62,789 nucleotides of DNA from an uncultured Alphaproteobacteria bacterium (GTDB lineage Bacteria; Pseudomonadota; Alphaproteobacteria; HIMB59; GCA-002718135): NCBI GenBank assembly GCA_902615625.1, contig CACMPM010000007.1, positions 1 through 62,789 of the forward strand, in the 5' to 3' direction. This document shows, in pieces, positions 7,784-17,210 of this stretch. Position 1 is the first letter of the stretch; each line of letters opens with the position of its first letter. Made by a program: the position numbers and the translations under genes. The notes below the pieces were generated by a model, which ran no database searches, had not been told where the DNA came from, and saw nothing but the letters and a program-made list of their open reading frames with translations.

Positions 7784-8767
7784 ATGAAACTAATTCCTGA
7801 ATGGTATGAACACCAATATTGTTTGATTGCTTGGCCATGTAATAAAGATCTTTATGGTAAAATTATTAATAAAGCCAGAGATGAAGTTGCAAATGTAATT
7901 AATGAAATTGCAAAAACTGAGCATGTAATTGTATTTTCAAATAAAGAAGACATTAATGAAATTCAAAATAAAACTGATCATAAAAATATAGATATTGTAG
8001 AGTGTAAATTAGATGATTCTTGGATGCGAGATATTGCACCGATATTTTATATCGAAGATGAAAAATTAAAATCAATTAGTTTTGAATTTAATGGTTATGG
8101 CAAGTATCCAGATTATTTAAATGATAATAAAATATCAAAATTGATTTCAAACTATTTTAACATCCCAACAAAAATTTCTGACTTAGTCATTGAAGGAGGA
8201 GCAATAACTTATGATGATAAAAAAAATTTATTTAGCACTAAAAATGTAATATTTAATAAAAATAGAAAACAAAAACATAATAGTGAGTATATTATTAAAG
8301 AATTAAAGCTCTTGTTTGACTTAAATTATATTTTTTTATTTGAAAATGGACTAATGGAGGATGACACAGATGGTCATGTAGATAATTTATTATGCCCGAT
8401 AGGAAATAATAAATATTTAATTGCTACAACTCACAAATTAGATCCCAATTATGAAATATTAGAAAAAAACAAAGCTGATCTTATTAAATTTTTTAAAGAT
8501 ACTAATCAAAGATTTGATTTAGTTGAAGTTCCTTTACCTACAAGAAAAAAGATTAATAATAAGAATATTATTAGTTCCTATATAAATTTCTATTTCAGTA
8601 AAAATAAAATTATCTTACCTAAATTCAATGTTAAGGAAGACAATGAGGTAAAATTAATTTTTGAAAATTTATTCCCAAATCGAGAAATTATGATGTTGGA
8701 AACAGAAAATATAAATTATGGTGGAGGAAATATTCATTGTATAACAATGAATGTACCAAAAATATGA
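7784..8767 (+). CDS. aguA: agmatine deiminase
   Basis: This 327-residue protein of the peptidylarginine deiminase superfamily hydrolyses agmatine to N-carbamoylputrescine and ammonia. Key segments are the N-terminal PEWYEHQYCLIAWP, DSWMRDIAP, EDDTDGHVDN with the catalytic His, and a terminal GGGNIHCITMN whose Cys319 is the nucleophile. The next gene, for the enzyme of the following step, overlaps its stop by four bases (ATGA), which strongly supports the assignment. It starts the forward run aguA-aguB-potFGHI. With only 13 bases before it, its promoter must extend into the HD gene. Confidence 0.93.
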   Translation: MKLIPEWYEHQYCLIAWPCNKDLYGKIINKARDEVANVINEIAKTEHVIVFSNKEDINEIQNKTDHKNIDIVECKLDDSWMRDIAPIFYIEDEKLKSISFEFNGYGKYPDYLNDNKISKLISNYFNIPTKISDLVIEGGAITYDDKKNLFSTKNVIFNKNRKQKHNSEYIIKELKLLFDLNYIFLFENGLMEDDTDGHVDNLLCPIGNNKYLIATTHKLDPNYEILEKNKADLIKFFKDTNQRFDLVEVPLPTRKKINNKNIISSYINFYFSKNKIILPKFNVKEDNEVKLIFENLFPNREIMMLETENINYGGGNIHCITMNVPKI

Positions 8768-9621
8768 AAGTAAAAGTAGCAACATCACAATTTAAGGCTC
8801 TTAAAGGAGATTTTGACGCTAATTTAAATAAGGCAATTAGTTTAGTTGAAAAAGCTTCAAATGAAAATGTTGATATTTTACTTTTGCAAGAATTATTTCA
8901 AGATTATTATTTTTGTTCAACAAAAAATGATCAATTTTTTGATCTTGCAATTGATTTTCCTTCCCATCCAATGTTCGAAAAATTATCTAATATTTGTAAA
9001 GATAAAAAGATTTCATTACCAATTAGTTTTTTTCAAAAAAAAGAAAATAAGTTTTTTAACTCTCTAGTTATGATCAATTCTTTTGGTAAATTAAGTAAAG
9101 TTTACAATAAATCTCACATCCCTGAAGGACCTGGATATAATGAGAAGTATTATTTTGAAAAGGGTAACACAGGTTTTATGGTTTTTGACACCCCTCTGGC
9201 AAAAGTTGGCTGTGCAATTTGTTGGGATCAGTGGTTTCCTGAATGTGCAAGAATACTAACGTTGAAAGGTGCAGATTTAATTTTATATCCATCAGCAATT
9301 GGCTCTGAGCCACACATGCCTGAATTAAATTCAAAGGATCATTGGATTAATACAATGGTAGGACATGCTGCTGCAAATCAAATCCCTATAATAACCTCGA
9401 ATAGAATAGGGAAGGAGGTCGAAGCTGATATTGAATTAAATTTTTATGGTAATTCTTTTATACTGGATCATCTTGGAAATATAATAAATCGTATGAATGA
9501 TAAGGATGAGGGAATAATAACTGCGACTTTAGATTTGTTAATTTCAAGAGAATATAGAAAATTATGGGGTAACTTTAGAGACAGAAGGCCAGATCTATAT
9601 AAAAAAATTCTCGATTTTTAA
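8764..9621 (+). CDS. aguB: N-carbamoylputrescine amidase
   Basis: This 285-residue carbon-nitrogen hydrolase converts N-carbamoylputrescine to putrescine, CO2 and ammonia. The catalytic triad is visible as Glu43 (LLLQELFQ), Lys116 (VYNKSHIP) and Cys153 (VGCAICWDQWFPE). I chose the ATG at 8764, which overlaps the aguA stop as ATGA. A longer frame opens at 8737, but its nine extra residues lie inside aguA and precede the conserved KVATSQF start. Pairing with aguA completes the arginine decarboxylase-type route from agmatine to putrescine. Confidence 0.93.
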   Translation: MKVKVATSQFKALKGDFDANLNKAISLVEKASNENVDILLLQELFQDYYFCSTKNDQFFDLAIDFPSHPMFEKLSNICKDKKISLPISFFQKKENKFFNSLVMINSFGKLSKVYNKSHIPEGPGYNEKYYFEKGNTGFMVFDTPLAKVGCAICWDQWFPECARILTLKGADLILYPSAIGSEPHMPELNSKDHWINTMVGHAAANQIPIITSNRIGKEVEADIELNFYGNSFILDHLGNIINRMNDKDEGIITATLDLLISREYRKLWGNFRDRRPDLYKKILDF

Positions 9622-9649
9622 TTTATTTTATTTAATGTAATTTTTATTT

Positions 9650-9655
9650 AGGAGG
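9650..9655 (+). promoter_or_regulatory. strong ribosome binding site of potF
   Basis: AGGAGG sits six bases before the potF ATG. Most genes in the window have weak or no visible Shine-Dalgarno sequence, so this marks the periplasmic binding protein for high translation, as expected for a transporter component needed in excess. Confidence 0.75.
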
Positions 9656-9661
9656 GGAATA

Positions 9662-10714
9662 ATGCTTAAGTATTTTATATCTCTATTAGTTTTAATTTCT
9701 TTTTCAGCTCTGGCTAAAGAAGAACTATTTATTTACAATTGGTCTGACTATATTGCCGAAGATACAATTGAAAATTTTGAAAATGAATTTGGCATTGATG
9801 TAACTTATGACGTTTTTGATTCAAATGAGGTTCTTGAAGCTAAACTTTTAGCTGGTGGGTCTGGCTATGATATTGTCGTGCCTTCAGGTTCTTTTTTAGA
9901 AAACCAAATCAAGGCTGGAGTATTTCAAAAACTTGATAAGGCTCAACTTTCAAACATTGGTAATTTAGATCCTGATGTACTAGCAAAAATTGATGCACAT
10001 GATCCAGGCGGTCAGTATTCAGTAAACTATATGTATGGTACCACTGGCATTGGTTACAATACTGATAAAGTTGATGAAAATGACATTACAAGTTGGAGCA
10101 TTTTGTTTGATCCAGCTATTGCATCAAAATATGCAGACTGTGGAATCGCAATGTTGGATGCTCCTACAGAGGTTATGGAAATCGCTTTAAAATACGTTGG
10201 AAAAGATCCTTATACTGAGGATGAGAAAGATTATGAGATCGCTCTTGAAATGTTACAGGAAATAAGACCTTACATAAGATATTTTGATTCTTCTCAATAT
10301 ATCGATGATTTAGCAAATGGAGAGATCTGTTTAACTATGGGTTGGTCAGGTGACGTTTTTCTAGCTGCAGATGAAGCTGCAGATGGAGTAGAAGCTTGGT
10401 ACTCAATTCCATCCGAAGGGACCGTAATTTGGTTTGATATGATGGCTATTCCAGCTGATGCAAAAAATGTTGAGAATGCACACAAATTCATAAATTATAT
10501 TTTAAGACCTCAAGTTGCTGCTGATATTACTAACTATGTTTGGTATTCAAACCCAAATAAAGCAGCTAATGAGTTAGTTGATCCTGAAATTTTTGAAGAT
10601 CCTGCTATTTATCCAGATGAAGCAACTTTAAGTATGCTTTTTGCTGATACAGCTGACTCTCCAAAAAAATCAAAATTATCAACTAAATATTTTAATAAAT
10701 TTAAATCAAATTAA
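9662..10714 (+). CDS. potF: putrescine ABC transporter periplasmic binding protein
   Basis: This 350-residue protein has an 18-residue signal peptide ending SALA before KEELFIYNWSDYIAEDTI. That mature start, the TYDVFDSNEVLEAKLLAGGSG segment and GTTGIGYN closely follow the PotF pattern of putrescine binders. It captures polyamine in the periplasm and delivers it to the permease encoded next. A strong ribosome binding site precedes it and a stable hairpin follows it, an arrangement that usually raises binding-protein levels over the membrane subunits. Putrescine is favoured over spermidine because of PotF likeness and the putrescine catabolic genes nearby. Confidence 0.92.
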   Translation: MLKYFISLLVLISFSALAKEELFIYNWSDYIAEDTIENFENEFGIDVTYDVFDSNEVLEAKLLAGGSGYDIVVPSGSFLENQIKAGVFQKLDKAQLSNIGNLDPDVLAKIDAHDPGGQYSVNYMYGTTGIGYNTDKVDENDITSWSILFDPAIASKYADCGIAMLDAPTEVMEIALKYVGKDPYTEDEKDYEIALEMLQEIRPYIRYFDSSQYIDDLANGEICLTMGWSGDVFLAADEAADGVEAWYSIPSEGTVIWFDMMAIPADAKNVENAHKFINYILRPQVAADITNYVWYSNPNKAANELVDPEIFEDPAIYPDEATLSMLFADTADSPKKSKLSTKYFNKFKSN

Positions 10715-10730
10715 AAAATATACTTCATTT

Positions 10731-10758
10731 CAGCACTAATATATTAATATTAGTGCTG
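10731..10758 (+). promoter_or_regulatory. stable intergenic hairpin between potF and potG
   Basis: CAGCACTAATAT and ATATTAGTGCTG form a perfect 12-bp stem around an ATTA loop, eight bases before the ATP-binding protein gene. No T-run follows, so it is not a standard terminator. A 3'-end stabiliser or processing site that favours the binding-protein message is the likely role. Confidence 0.75.
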
Positions 10759-10765
10759 ATTTAAG

Positions 10766-11833
10766 ATGGATAATAATTTTCTTGTAGTTGAAAATATTTC
10801 TAAATCCTTTGGAGATAACAAAGTTTTAGGAAATATTAATTTAAATATTTCAAAATCTGAATTTTTTGGTCTCTTAGGATCTTCGGGGTCAGGCAAAACT
10901 ACCTTACTAAGAATACTAGGCGGATTTGAGAAGCCAGATACAGGACGCGTAATCCTCGATGGAACGGATATAACAAACCTTGAACCTTTTGATAGGCCAT
11001 TAAACTATATGTTTCAATCGTATGCTCTATTTCCTCACTTAAACGTATTTAATAATTTAGCTTTTGGAATAAAAGAAAATTTTACCCAAAAAGAAATCGA
11101 AATAAATGTAAGAGATATTGCTGAACTTTTATCTATTGAACATTTATTAAAAAGAAGGATTAAGCAACTATCAGGTGGAGAGCAGCAACGAGTTGCTCTT
11201 GGAAGGTGCTTAATAAAAAAACCAAAGTTATTATTATTAGATGAACCTCTTGCAGCACTAGATAAAAAACTAAGATCAAAAACACAATTAGAGTTAACAA
11301 CACTCCAAAAGAAACTGAAAATTACATTTGTTTTCGTCACTCATGATCAGGAAGAAGCAATGTCCTTGTCTGATAGAATGGCAATAATGAAGAATGGTCT
11401 TATTTTGGAATGTTCTAGCCCTGAAGAGATTTATGAAAATCCTAAAAGTCTTTATACTGCCAATTTTATAGGAATTGCAAATATAATTGAGATTTATAAG
11501 AAAGGTGAAAATTTTTATTCTGATGATTTAGGTATAAATTTTAAATTAAACAAAGAATTAAAAAATATAAAAACTAATATTTTACTAAGACCAGAGAAAA
11601 TAAAAATACAATCAATAAATAATTTGAAAACAAGTTCATTTAATTCCTTTAGTGGAGAAATTTTAGAAAAATCATATTTGGGAAGCTTTACACGTTATGA
11701 AATTAAAATTAAAAATATGATAATTTCAGTTTTAGATCAGAATTTTTACTCCAACTCAAATTATAATTTCCCAAAAGGGGAGAAAGTCATTTGTAGTTGG
11801 GAAAGTGAATCAATTAAGGTTTTAGAGGATTAA
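10766..11833 (+). CDS. potG: polyamine ABC transporter ATP-binding protein
   Basis: This 355-residue ATPase energises the polyamine importer. It has Walker A GSSGSGKTT at residues 38-46, the ABC signature LSGGEQ at 135-140, Walker B LLLLDEP at about 155-161 and the switch His in FVTHDQEEA. The C-terminal third is the TOBE regulatory domain typical of PotA/PotG. It stands between the binding protein and the two permease genes in the usual potFGHI order. Its stop is followed at once by the TTG start of the first permease. Confidence 0.92.
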   Translation: MDNNFLVVENISKSFGDNKVLGNINLNISKSEFFGLLGSSGSGKTTLLRILGGFEKPDTGRVILDGTDITNLEPFDRPLNYMFQSYALFPHLNVFNNLAFGIKENFTQKEIEINVRDIAELLSIEHLLKRRIKQLSGGEQQRVALGRCLIKKPKLLLLDEPLAALDKKLRSKTQLELTTLQKKLKITFVFVTHDQEEAMSLSDRMAIMKNGLILECSSPEEIYENPKSLYTANFIGIANIIEIYKKGENFYSDDLGINFKLNKELKNIKTNILLRPEKIKIQSINNLKTSSFNSFSGEILEKSYLGSFTRYEIKIKNMIISVLDQNFYSNSNYNFPKGEKVICSWESESIKVLED

Positions 11834-12721
11834 TTGAAAAATAAATTATTTGAAAAATATTTTGTTTTTAGTCCTTATTTTTGGCTTGTTCTATTTTTTT
11901 TTATACCATTAGCTATAATTTTTAAAATATCAATTTCGGTATCAGAATGGGGGATGCCTCCTTATCAAGATATTTTTCTTTTTGATAATGGATTTAAGAT
12001 CAATACTACATTTGAAAACTATGTTTATATATTTAGTGATTATTACTACATTGGATCTTTTGTAAACTCTTTGATACTAGCTCTAATATCTACTTTTTTT
12101 TGTTTAATTATTGGGTATCCATTAGCTTTTTATATTGCAACTTCAAATATCAAATTAAGAAATATCCTATTAGTTTTAGTAGTTATTCCATTTTGGTCAT
12201 CATTTTTATTAAGAGTATATGCATGGAAAATAATATTACAGAATAATGGAATTTTAAATGTAATACTTTTAAACCTTGGCATAACATTAGAACCACTGCA
12301 ATTATTATACAATCAATATGCTGTCATCATGGGAATTGTATACACTTATTTACCTTTGATGATTTTACCACTCTATGGATACTTAAATAAATTTGACTTA
12401 AATTTAATTGAAGCATCAAAAGATTTAGGATTAAATCGTATTAAAACCTTTTTTAAAGTTATTCTTCCTTTGTCCGTTCCAGGAATTGTTGCTGGATCTT
12501 TATTAGTTTTTATACCTGTTGTTGGAGAATTTATTATACCTGAAATGTTAGGTGGTAGTGATAGATTGTATTATGGAAAAATATTATGGGAGGAATTCTT
12601 TGTTAATAGAAATTGGCCAGGTGCTAGTGCTTTAGCTTTTAGTGGAATTATTATTTTGGTTTTGCCAATTGTTATTTTTCAAATACTTTATTCTCGTTGG
12701 AGTCAAAAAAATGAAATCTAG
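11834..12721 (+). CDS. potH: polyamine ABC transporter permease, first subunit
   Basis: This 295-residue inner-membrane protein has six predicted transmembrane segments and the binding-protein-dependent transport (EAA) loop at EASKDLGLNRIKTFFKVILPLSVPG. It pairs with the next permease to form the channel. The start is TTG immediately after the potG stop with no gap; no in-frame ATG occurs before the first membrane segment, so TTG is well supported. It overlaps the following gene by 11 bases. Confidence 0.9.
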   Translation: MKNKLFEKYFVFSPYFWLVLFFFIPLAIIFKISISVSEWGMPPYQDIFLFDNGFKINTTFENYVYIFSDYYYIGSFVNSLILALISTFFCLIIGYPLAFYIATSNIKLRNILLVLVVIPFWSSFLLRVYAWKIILQNNGILNVILLNLGITLEPLQLLYNQYAVIMGIVYTYLPLMILPLYGYLNKFDLNLIEASKDLGLNRIKTFFKVILPLSVPGIVAGSLLVFIPVVGEFIIPEMLGGSDRLYYGKILWEEFFVNRNWPGASALAFSGIIILVLPIVIFQILYSRWSQKNEI

Positions 12722-13505
12722 TTTAATCAAAAGTACAGTTATTTTTTTAGGTTTATTTTTTTTATATTTTCCAATTTTAGTTTTAATTTTTTACTCATTT
12801 AATGAAAATAAGAGAGTAATGGTTTGGAAAGGATTTTCTTTAAGATGGTACAATGAATTATTTAATAATGAACAAATAATTGAAGCATTTATTATTAGTA
12901 TTAAAATTGCAGCTTTGTCTGCAACTTTTGCTACAATTTTAGGAGTTATGATTGGATATTCACTTGTAAGAATAAGAAAAATTCCTTTTAAATCATTTTA
13001 TATTTTTCTTTCTTCAACACCTTTGGTTTTACCAGAATTAATTTTAGGTCTTTCAATGTTGCTTTTTTTTATAAGCTTAAATAATGTGATTGGATTTCCA
13101 TCATCTAGAGGACAATTAACTATTTTTATATCGCACGTTACTTTTTGTATTGCATTTGTCGCAATTATTATTCAAGCAAGATTAACTGACTTTAACAAAA
13201 ATATTGAGGAAGCTGCGATGGATCTAGGCTATAATTATACCAAGGTACTCTATAAGATAACTTTACCAATAATTTTACCTTCTATTATTGCTGGTTGGTT
13301 ATTAGCTTTTACAATTTCTTTAGATGATCTAGTTGTTGCGAGTTTTACTACTGGGCCTGGAGCTAACACATTGCCAATTGTAGTTTTTTCTAAAGTTAGA
13401 TTAGGATTGAGTCCTGAAGTAAACGCTTTATCAGCAATTTTAATGTTTTCTTTAATAATAATTGGTTTATTTTATTTTTATTTTAATAAAAAATTTAAAC
13501 ATTAA
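12711..13505 (+). CDS. potI: polyamine ABC transporter permease, second subunit
   Basis: This 264-residue membrane protein begins at ATG 12711, preceded by GGAG. The longer frame starting at 12642 lies inside potH and is unlikely. It has several transmembrane segments and the EAA loop EEAAMDLGYNYTKVLYKITLP, matching PotI/PotC. With potH it forms the heterodimeric channel. Its last 11 bases overlap the convergent end of the glutamine synthetase-like gene. Confidence 0.9.
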   Translation: MKSSLIKSTVIFLGLFFLYFPILVLIFYSFNENKRVMVWKGFSLRWYNELFNNEQIIEAFIISIKIAALSATFATILGVMIGYSLVRIRKIPFKSFYIFLSSTPLVLPELILGLSMLLFFISLNNVIGFPSSRGQLTIFISHVTFCIAFVAIIIQARLTDFNKNIEEAAMDLGYNYTKVLYKITLPIILPSIIAGWLLAFTISLDDLVVASFTTGPGANTLPIVVFSKVRLGLSPEVNALSAILMFSLIIIGLFYFYFNKKFKH

Positions 13506-14862
13506 GTAATAAATACTCTCGCTCCCAAGAACTTATTACTGATAAATAAGCTTGATACTCAACTCTTCTTATCGCAGCAATCGACCTTACAAATTTTTCA
13601 TTAAATATGGATTTTATATCTTCATCATTTTCAAAAAGAGTTAATGATTCATCCATATTTTTAGGCAGATTAGAATTTTTATCTTTAAATGCACTATCTT
13701 TGGTTTCTGGATTTGGTTTTAAGTTGTTTTTCATTCCTAAATATCCTGACGCTAAATTAGCAGCAAAAACTAGATATGGATTTGTATCAGATCCAGGAAT
13801 TCGATTTTCAATACGCATATTCCTTTCCTCGATTGATGGAATTCTAAAACCACAACTTCTATTACCTATTCCCCATTTAACATTTTTAGGAGCACCCCAA
13901 GTTGCAAACAATCTTCTAAATGAATTTATATTTGGAGCGTAAATTGGCATTAATAATGGAGTATATTTTTCCAATCCACCTAAATAATTTTTCATTTTTT
14001 TTGAAATTTTAGATGATTTATTAAAAAAAATATTTTTATTTTTTTCATTATATATCGATTGATGTATGTGCATTGCACTACCAGGTTGGTTTTCCATAGG
14101 TTTTGCCATAAATGTTGCATGAAGTTTATGTTTCAAAGCCGACTGTCTTAGAGTTCGTTTAAATAAAAATACCTGGTCTGCTAGATCTAAAGGATCACCA
14201 TGCTGAAAATTAATTTCCATCTGAGCTGAACCAGATTCATGGTTAATAGTATCAATTTCAATATTTTGTGCTTCACAATAATTATATACATCTTCAAAAA
14301 GATGATCAAATTCGTTAACAGCATCTATTCCTAAGGCTTGCTTACCTGTTTCCTGTCTACCTGATTGACCCACTGGCACTTCAAGGGGGTAATCTGAGTC
14401 AGCATTAGGTTTTACTAAATAAAATTCTAATTCTGGTGAAACAATTGGAGTTAAATTATCTTTTTTATAAAGTTTAAGAATATTTTTTAGAGCATTCCTA
14501 CTAGAATTTATTACATCATCTCCGTTAAGATTTATTGCATCGCAGATAATTTGTGCAGTAGGGTCGTCGTACCATGGTACTACTCTCATTGTATCAAAAT
14601 CTGGTTTTAAAATTACATCAATGTCAGTTGGATTGTAAACACTTCTTGGTAAAGCACCGGCAGAGTCTTCAGTTGCATAATCTCCTGATATCGTTTGAAT
14701 AAAAGTTGACTGTGGCAATCTGTGACTTTCATCTTCCAGTCCTTTTAAAAATTTATTAGTTGGTAAAATTTTTCCCCTTGCTATACCTCCAAGATCTGGA
14801 ACTAAACATTCAACTTCTGTAATAGAGTTTTCATGAAACCAATTTTGAAATTTTTCAATCAT
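13495..14862 (-). CDS. puuA: glutamine synthetase family, probable gamma-glutamylputrescine synthetase
   Basis: This 455-residue protein has a glutamine synthetase fold. Visible metal- and nucleotide-binding segments are SGSAQMEINFQHGD, AKPMENQPGSAMHIHQS, NRSCGFRIPS and RIENRIPGSDTNPYL. The family ligates glutamate to an amine at the cost of ATP. PuuA members use putrescine, the first step of the gamma-glutamylated putrescine pathway. The divergent oxidase gene and adjacent putrescine importer support this over ammonia-using GlnA. Other amine substrates remain possible. It overlaps potI by 11 bases at the 3' end. Confidence 0.87.
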   Translation of the reverse strand: MIEKFQNWFHENSITEVECLVPDLGGIARGKILPTNKFLKGLEDESHRLPQSTFIQTISGDYATEDSAGALPRSVYNPTDIDVILKPDFDTMRVVPWYDDPTAQIICDAINLNGDDVINSSRNALKNILKLYKKDNLTPIVSPELEFYLVKPNADSDYPLEVPVGQSGRQETGKQALGIDAVNEFDHLFEDVYNYCEAQNIEIDTINHESGSAQMEINFQHGDPLDLADQVFLFKRTLRQSALKHKLHATFMAKPMENQPGSAMHIHQSIYNEKNKNIFFNKSSKISKKMKNYLGGLEKYTPLLMPIYAPNINSFRRLFATWGAPKNVKWGIGNRSCGFRIPSIEERNMRIENRIPGSDTNPYLVFAANLASGYLGMKNNLKPNPETKDSAFKDKNSNLPKNMDESLTLFENDEDIKSIFNEKFVRSIAAIRRVEYQAYLSVISSWEREYLLLNV

Positions 14863-14912
14863 ATTGAGACTGTTTGTTTACTAATTATTATTTAACCATT
14901 AAAGATAAGTTA

Positions 14913-16235
14913 ATGTTTACTACAAAAAAAAGGACCTTTAATCAACATGATAATGAAAAAGAGAGTTTTTATAAATTTTCAGCACCTAATTTTCCTAATC
15001 AAATTAAATTAAATGAAAATATTTCAACTGATGTATGTATTATTGGAGGTGGATTAACAGGTATTTCTTCAGCATTAAATTTATCTAATCAAGGTTTATC
15101 AATAACGATTTTGGAAGCAAATAAAGTTGGATCTGGTGCTTCTGGTAGGAATGGTGGTCAACTAGGAATTGGAATGAGAAAAGATCAATTCTACTTAGAA
15201 AAAAAATTTGGTATTGAAAAAGCAAAATTTTTTTGGAAAATTGGATTAGATGCTGTTTCAAATGTAGTTAATTTAATTGAAAAATACAAAATTGATTGTG
15301 CGCTTAGAAAAGGTGTTCTTCATGTAGGCAACACAAAAAAAGATTATAAATATTTTCAAGATGAAATTAAGCATATGCAGAAGAATTATGATTATAATAA
15401 TTATGAATACTTTGACCATAGTTCAATAAGAGATGAAGTTAATAGTGACAGGTATTTTTCTGGAATGCTTTTAAAGGATTCTTATCATTTAAACCCATTA
15501 AAACTGACATATGGCTTAGCAGAACAGTGTTTAGCAAATGGTATAAAGATATATGAAAATTCTCCAGCTGATAAAATTATTGATAATCAAAAAGAAGTTA
15601 TAATTCATTCTGGAAAAAATATTATTAAAGCGAAGAAAGTAATTATTGGTTGCAATGGTTATCTTGATAATCTTTTAGGATCAAAAAGAAATTATTTTAT
15701 GCCTATAAATAATTATATTATTGCAACTGAACCTCTTGGAAAAGATCTGGCAAGTAAATTAATCAAAAGAAATTGTGGCGTAATAGATTCTAGATTTATG
15801 ATTGATTATTATAGATTTTCAGAAGACTACAGACTTATTTTTGGAGGACCTGAAACCATTACATCTCATTTTGTAAAAGATGCAAAGAGATTTGTCTCTA
15901 AACGAATGTATAAAGTTTTTCCTGAATTAAAAAAATTTAAAATTGAATTTTCTTGGGGAGGTACTTTGGCAATATCAATTAATAGATTACCTATTTTTGG
16001 AACTATAATGAATCAAAAGTTATATTATGCCCATGCTTACTCTGGGCATGGATTAGCTATGAGTATTATGGGAGGAAAAATGGTAGCTGAAAAAATTTTA
16101 AATCAATCAAATAATTTTGATATATTTGAGCAAATTAATCATTTTAAAATTCCAGGCGGCAACATGTTTAGAAGACCATTGTATTCCTCAGCCATTATTT
16201 ATTATAGGTTAATGGATTATTTAAATAGATTGTAA
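14913..16235 (+). CDS. puuB: FAD-dependent amine oxidase, probable gamma-glutamylputrescine oxidase
   Basis: This is a DAO-fold flavoprotein of about 440 residues. The FAD motif CIIGGGLTGISSALNL and the GASGRNGGQLGIG segment follow in order, with HAYSGHGLAMS near the end, as in PuuB/OrdL proteins. It would oxidise gamma-glutamylputrescine to the aminoaldehyde with release of ammonia and H2O2. I start it at ATG 14913; an upstream TTG at 14874 would add 13 residues with no conserved content. It diverges from puuA across 50 bases, so shared control is likely. The next two enzymes of the Puu route are not in this window. Confidence 0.87.
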   Translation: MFTTKKRTFNQHDNEKESFYKFSAPNFPNQIKLNENISTDVCIIGGGLTGISSALNLSNQGLSITILEANKVGSGASGRNGGQLGIGMRKDQFYLEKKFGIEKAKFFWKIGLDAVSNVVNLIEKYKIDCALRKGVLHVGNTKKDYKYFQDEIKHMQKNYDYNNYEYFDHSSIRDEVNSDRYFSGMLLKDSYHLNPLKLTYGLAEQCLANGIKIYENSPADKIIDNQKEVIIHSGKNIIKAKKVIIGCNGYLDNLLGSKRNYFMPINNYIIATEPLGKDLASKLIKRNCGVIDSRFMIDYYRFSEDYRLIFGGPETITSHFVKDAKRFVSKRMYKVFPELKKFKIEFSWGGTLAISINRLPIFGTIMNQKLYYAHAYSGHGLAMSIMGGKMVAEKILNQSNNFDIFEQINHFKIPGGNMFRRPLYSSAIIYYRLMDYLNRL

Positions 16236-17153
16236 TTACTTAATTGCTCTTCTTAATCTGTCATTTATAGTTTTGCCAAGTCCTTTATCGGGTATTTTCA
16301 CTACAGCAATTTTTTCGCATCTACTTTGATCTAATTTGTGAAGATAATGATAAAAATTTTTTGCTGCTTCATTTAAATTTTTTTTATTACTCAAATTTAA
16401 ATTAACTATTTTAGACTTTAATTTATTATTTCCAAAATTTAATAAACCTTCATTTTTAAGTATTCTCTTAGCATTCATTCTTATTGGCTTTAAAGTTGAA
16501 TAATGTTTTTTTAAATTACCAGGAGAAATAGAGGATTTCTTTTTAATTTTTACTTTTGCATATTTATTTAGTTCTTCAACAGTGATGCTGCCATATCTTA
16601 ATACTTCAATTTTATTATTGTTATCTATTCTAACAACTGTGGATTCTAGTCCATGAGAAGACTGTCTATCTTTTAAAACAAAAATTTTTTTTTCTAGAAT
16701 TGGGTCGATATCCATAATATTGGTTACGGAAGTTCTTGCTGACAGATTAGCACTAGGAGCTGCAATAGGTAGACCAAATAAAGTAATTAATTTTTTAGCC
16801 GATTTATTACTGGGAATTCTGCAGCCAACTAAAGTTGAGTTGTTAGAGACTAATTTTGATATTTTAGAATTTTTCTTTTTCTTTAATATTATTGTCAAAG
16901 GACCAGGCCAAAATTTTGAACCTAATTTTTTTTCAAATTTATTTAAAATAAAATATTTTTCTATTTGTTTAATACTTTTAAAGTGACAGATAATTGGATT
17001 ACTTCGTGGTCTTTTTTTTACTTTAAAAATAGATTTTACAGCCTCATCATTTGTTGCATCTGCTCCAAGACCAAATACTGTTTCTGTGGGAAATATTACA
17101 AGTTCTCCACTGCTTAATAAATTTTTTGCAATATCTAACTTATTTTTTTTCAT
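16236..17153 (-). CDS. sua5: threonylcarbamoyl-AMP synthase (Sua5 type)
   Basis: This 305-residue protein makes threonylcarbamoyl-AMP from threonine, bicarbonate and ATP for the t6A37 modification of ANN-decoding tRNAs. The YrdC domain fills about residues 5-200, with FPTETVFGLGADA, KKRPRSNPI, WPGPLTIIL and LPIAAPSANLS. A C-terminal extension after HYSTLKPIRMNA marks the longer Sua5 form rather than TsaC. It ends against puuB with no gap and is divergent from the ParA-like gene. Confidence 0.93.
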   Translation of the reverse strand: MKKNKLDIAKNLLSSGELVIFPTETVFGLGADATNDEAVKSIFKVKKRPRSNPIICHFKSIKQIEKYFILNKFEKKLGSKFWPGPLTIILKKKKNSKISKLVSNNSTLVGCRIPSNKSAKKLITLFGLPIAAPSANLSARTSVTNIMDIDPILEKKIFVLKDRQSSHGLESTVVRIDNNNKIEVLRYGSITVEELNKYAKVKIKKKSSISPGNLKKHYSTLKPIRMNAKRILKNEGLLNFGNNKLKSKIVNLNLSNKKNLNEAAKNFYHYLHKLDQSRCEKIAVVKIPDKGLGKTINDRLRRAIK

Positions 17154-17210
17154 ATTTTTTTATAAAATGTTTCCATCTATCTTTAAAATAGTTATTATCA
17201 ATACTTGTAT

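Noticed and set aside
8737..8763. Upstream in-frame extension of aguB
   Set aside because: It lies inside aguA, adds no conserved residues, and the ATG at 8764 gives the classic ATGA overlap.
11035..11340. Antisense frame of 101 codons inside potG
   Set aside because: It is a shadow of the ATPase coding strand with no homologous features.
12642..12710. Upstream extension of the potI permease
   Set aside because: It begins with TTG inside a potH membrane segment; ATG 12711 has GGAG before it and fits family length.
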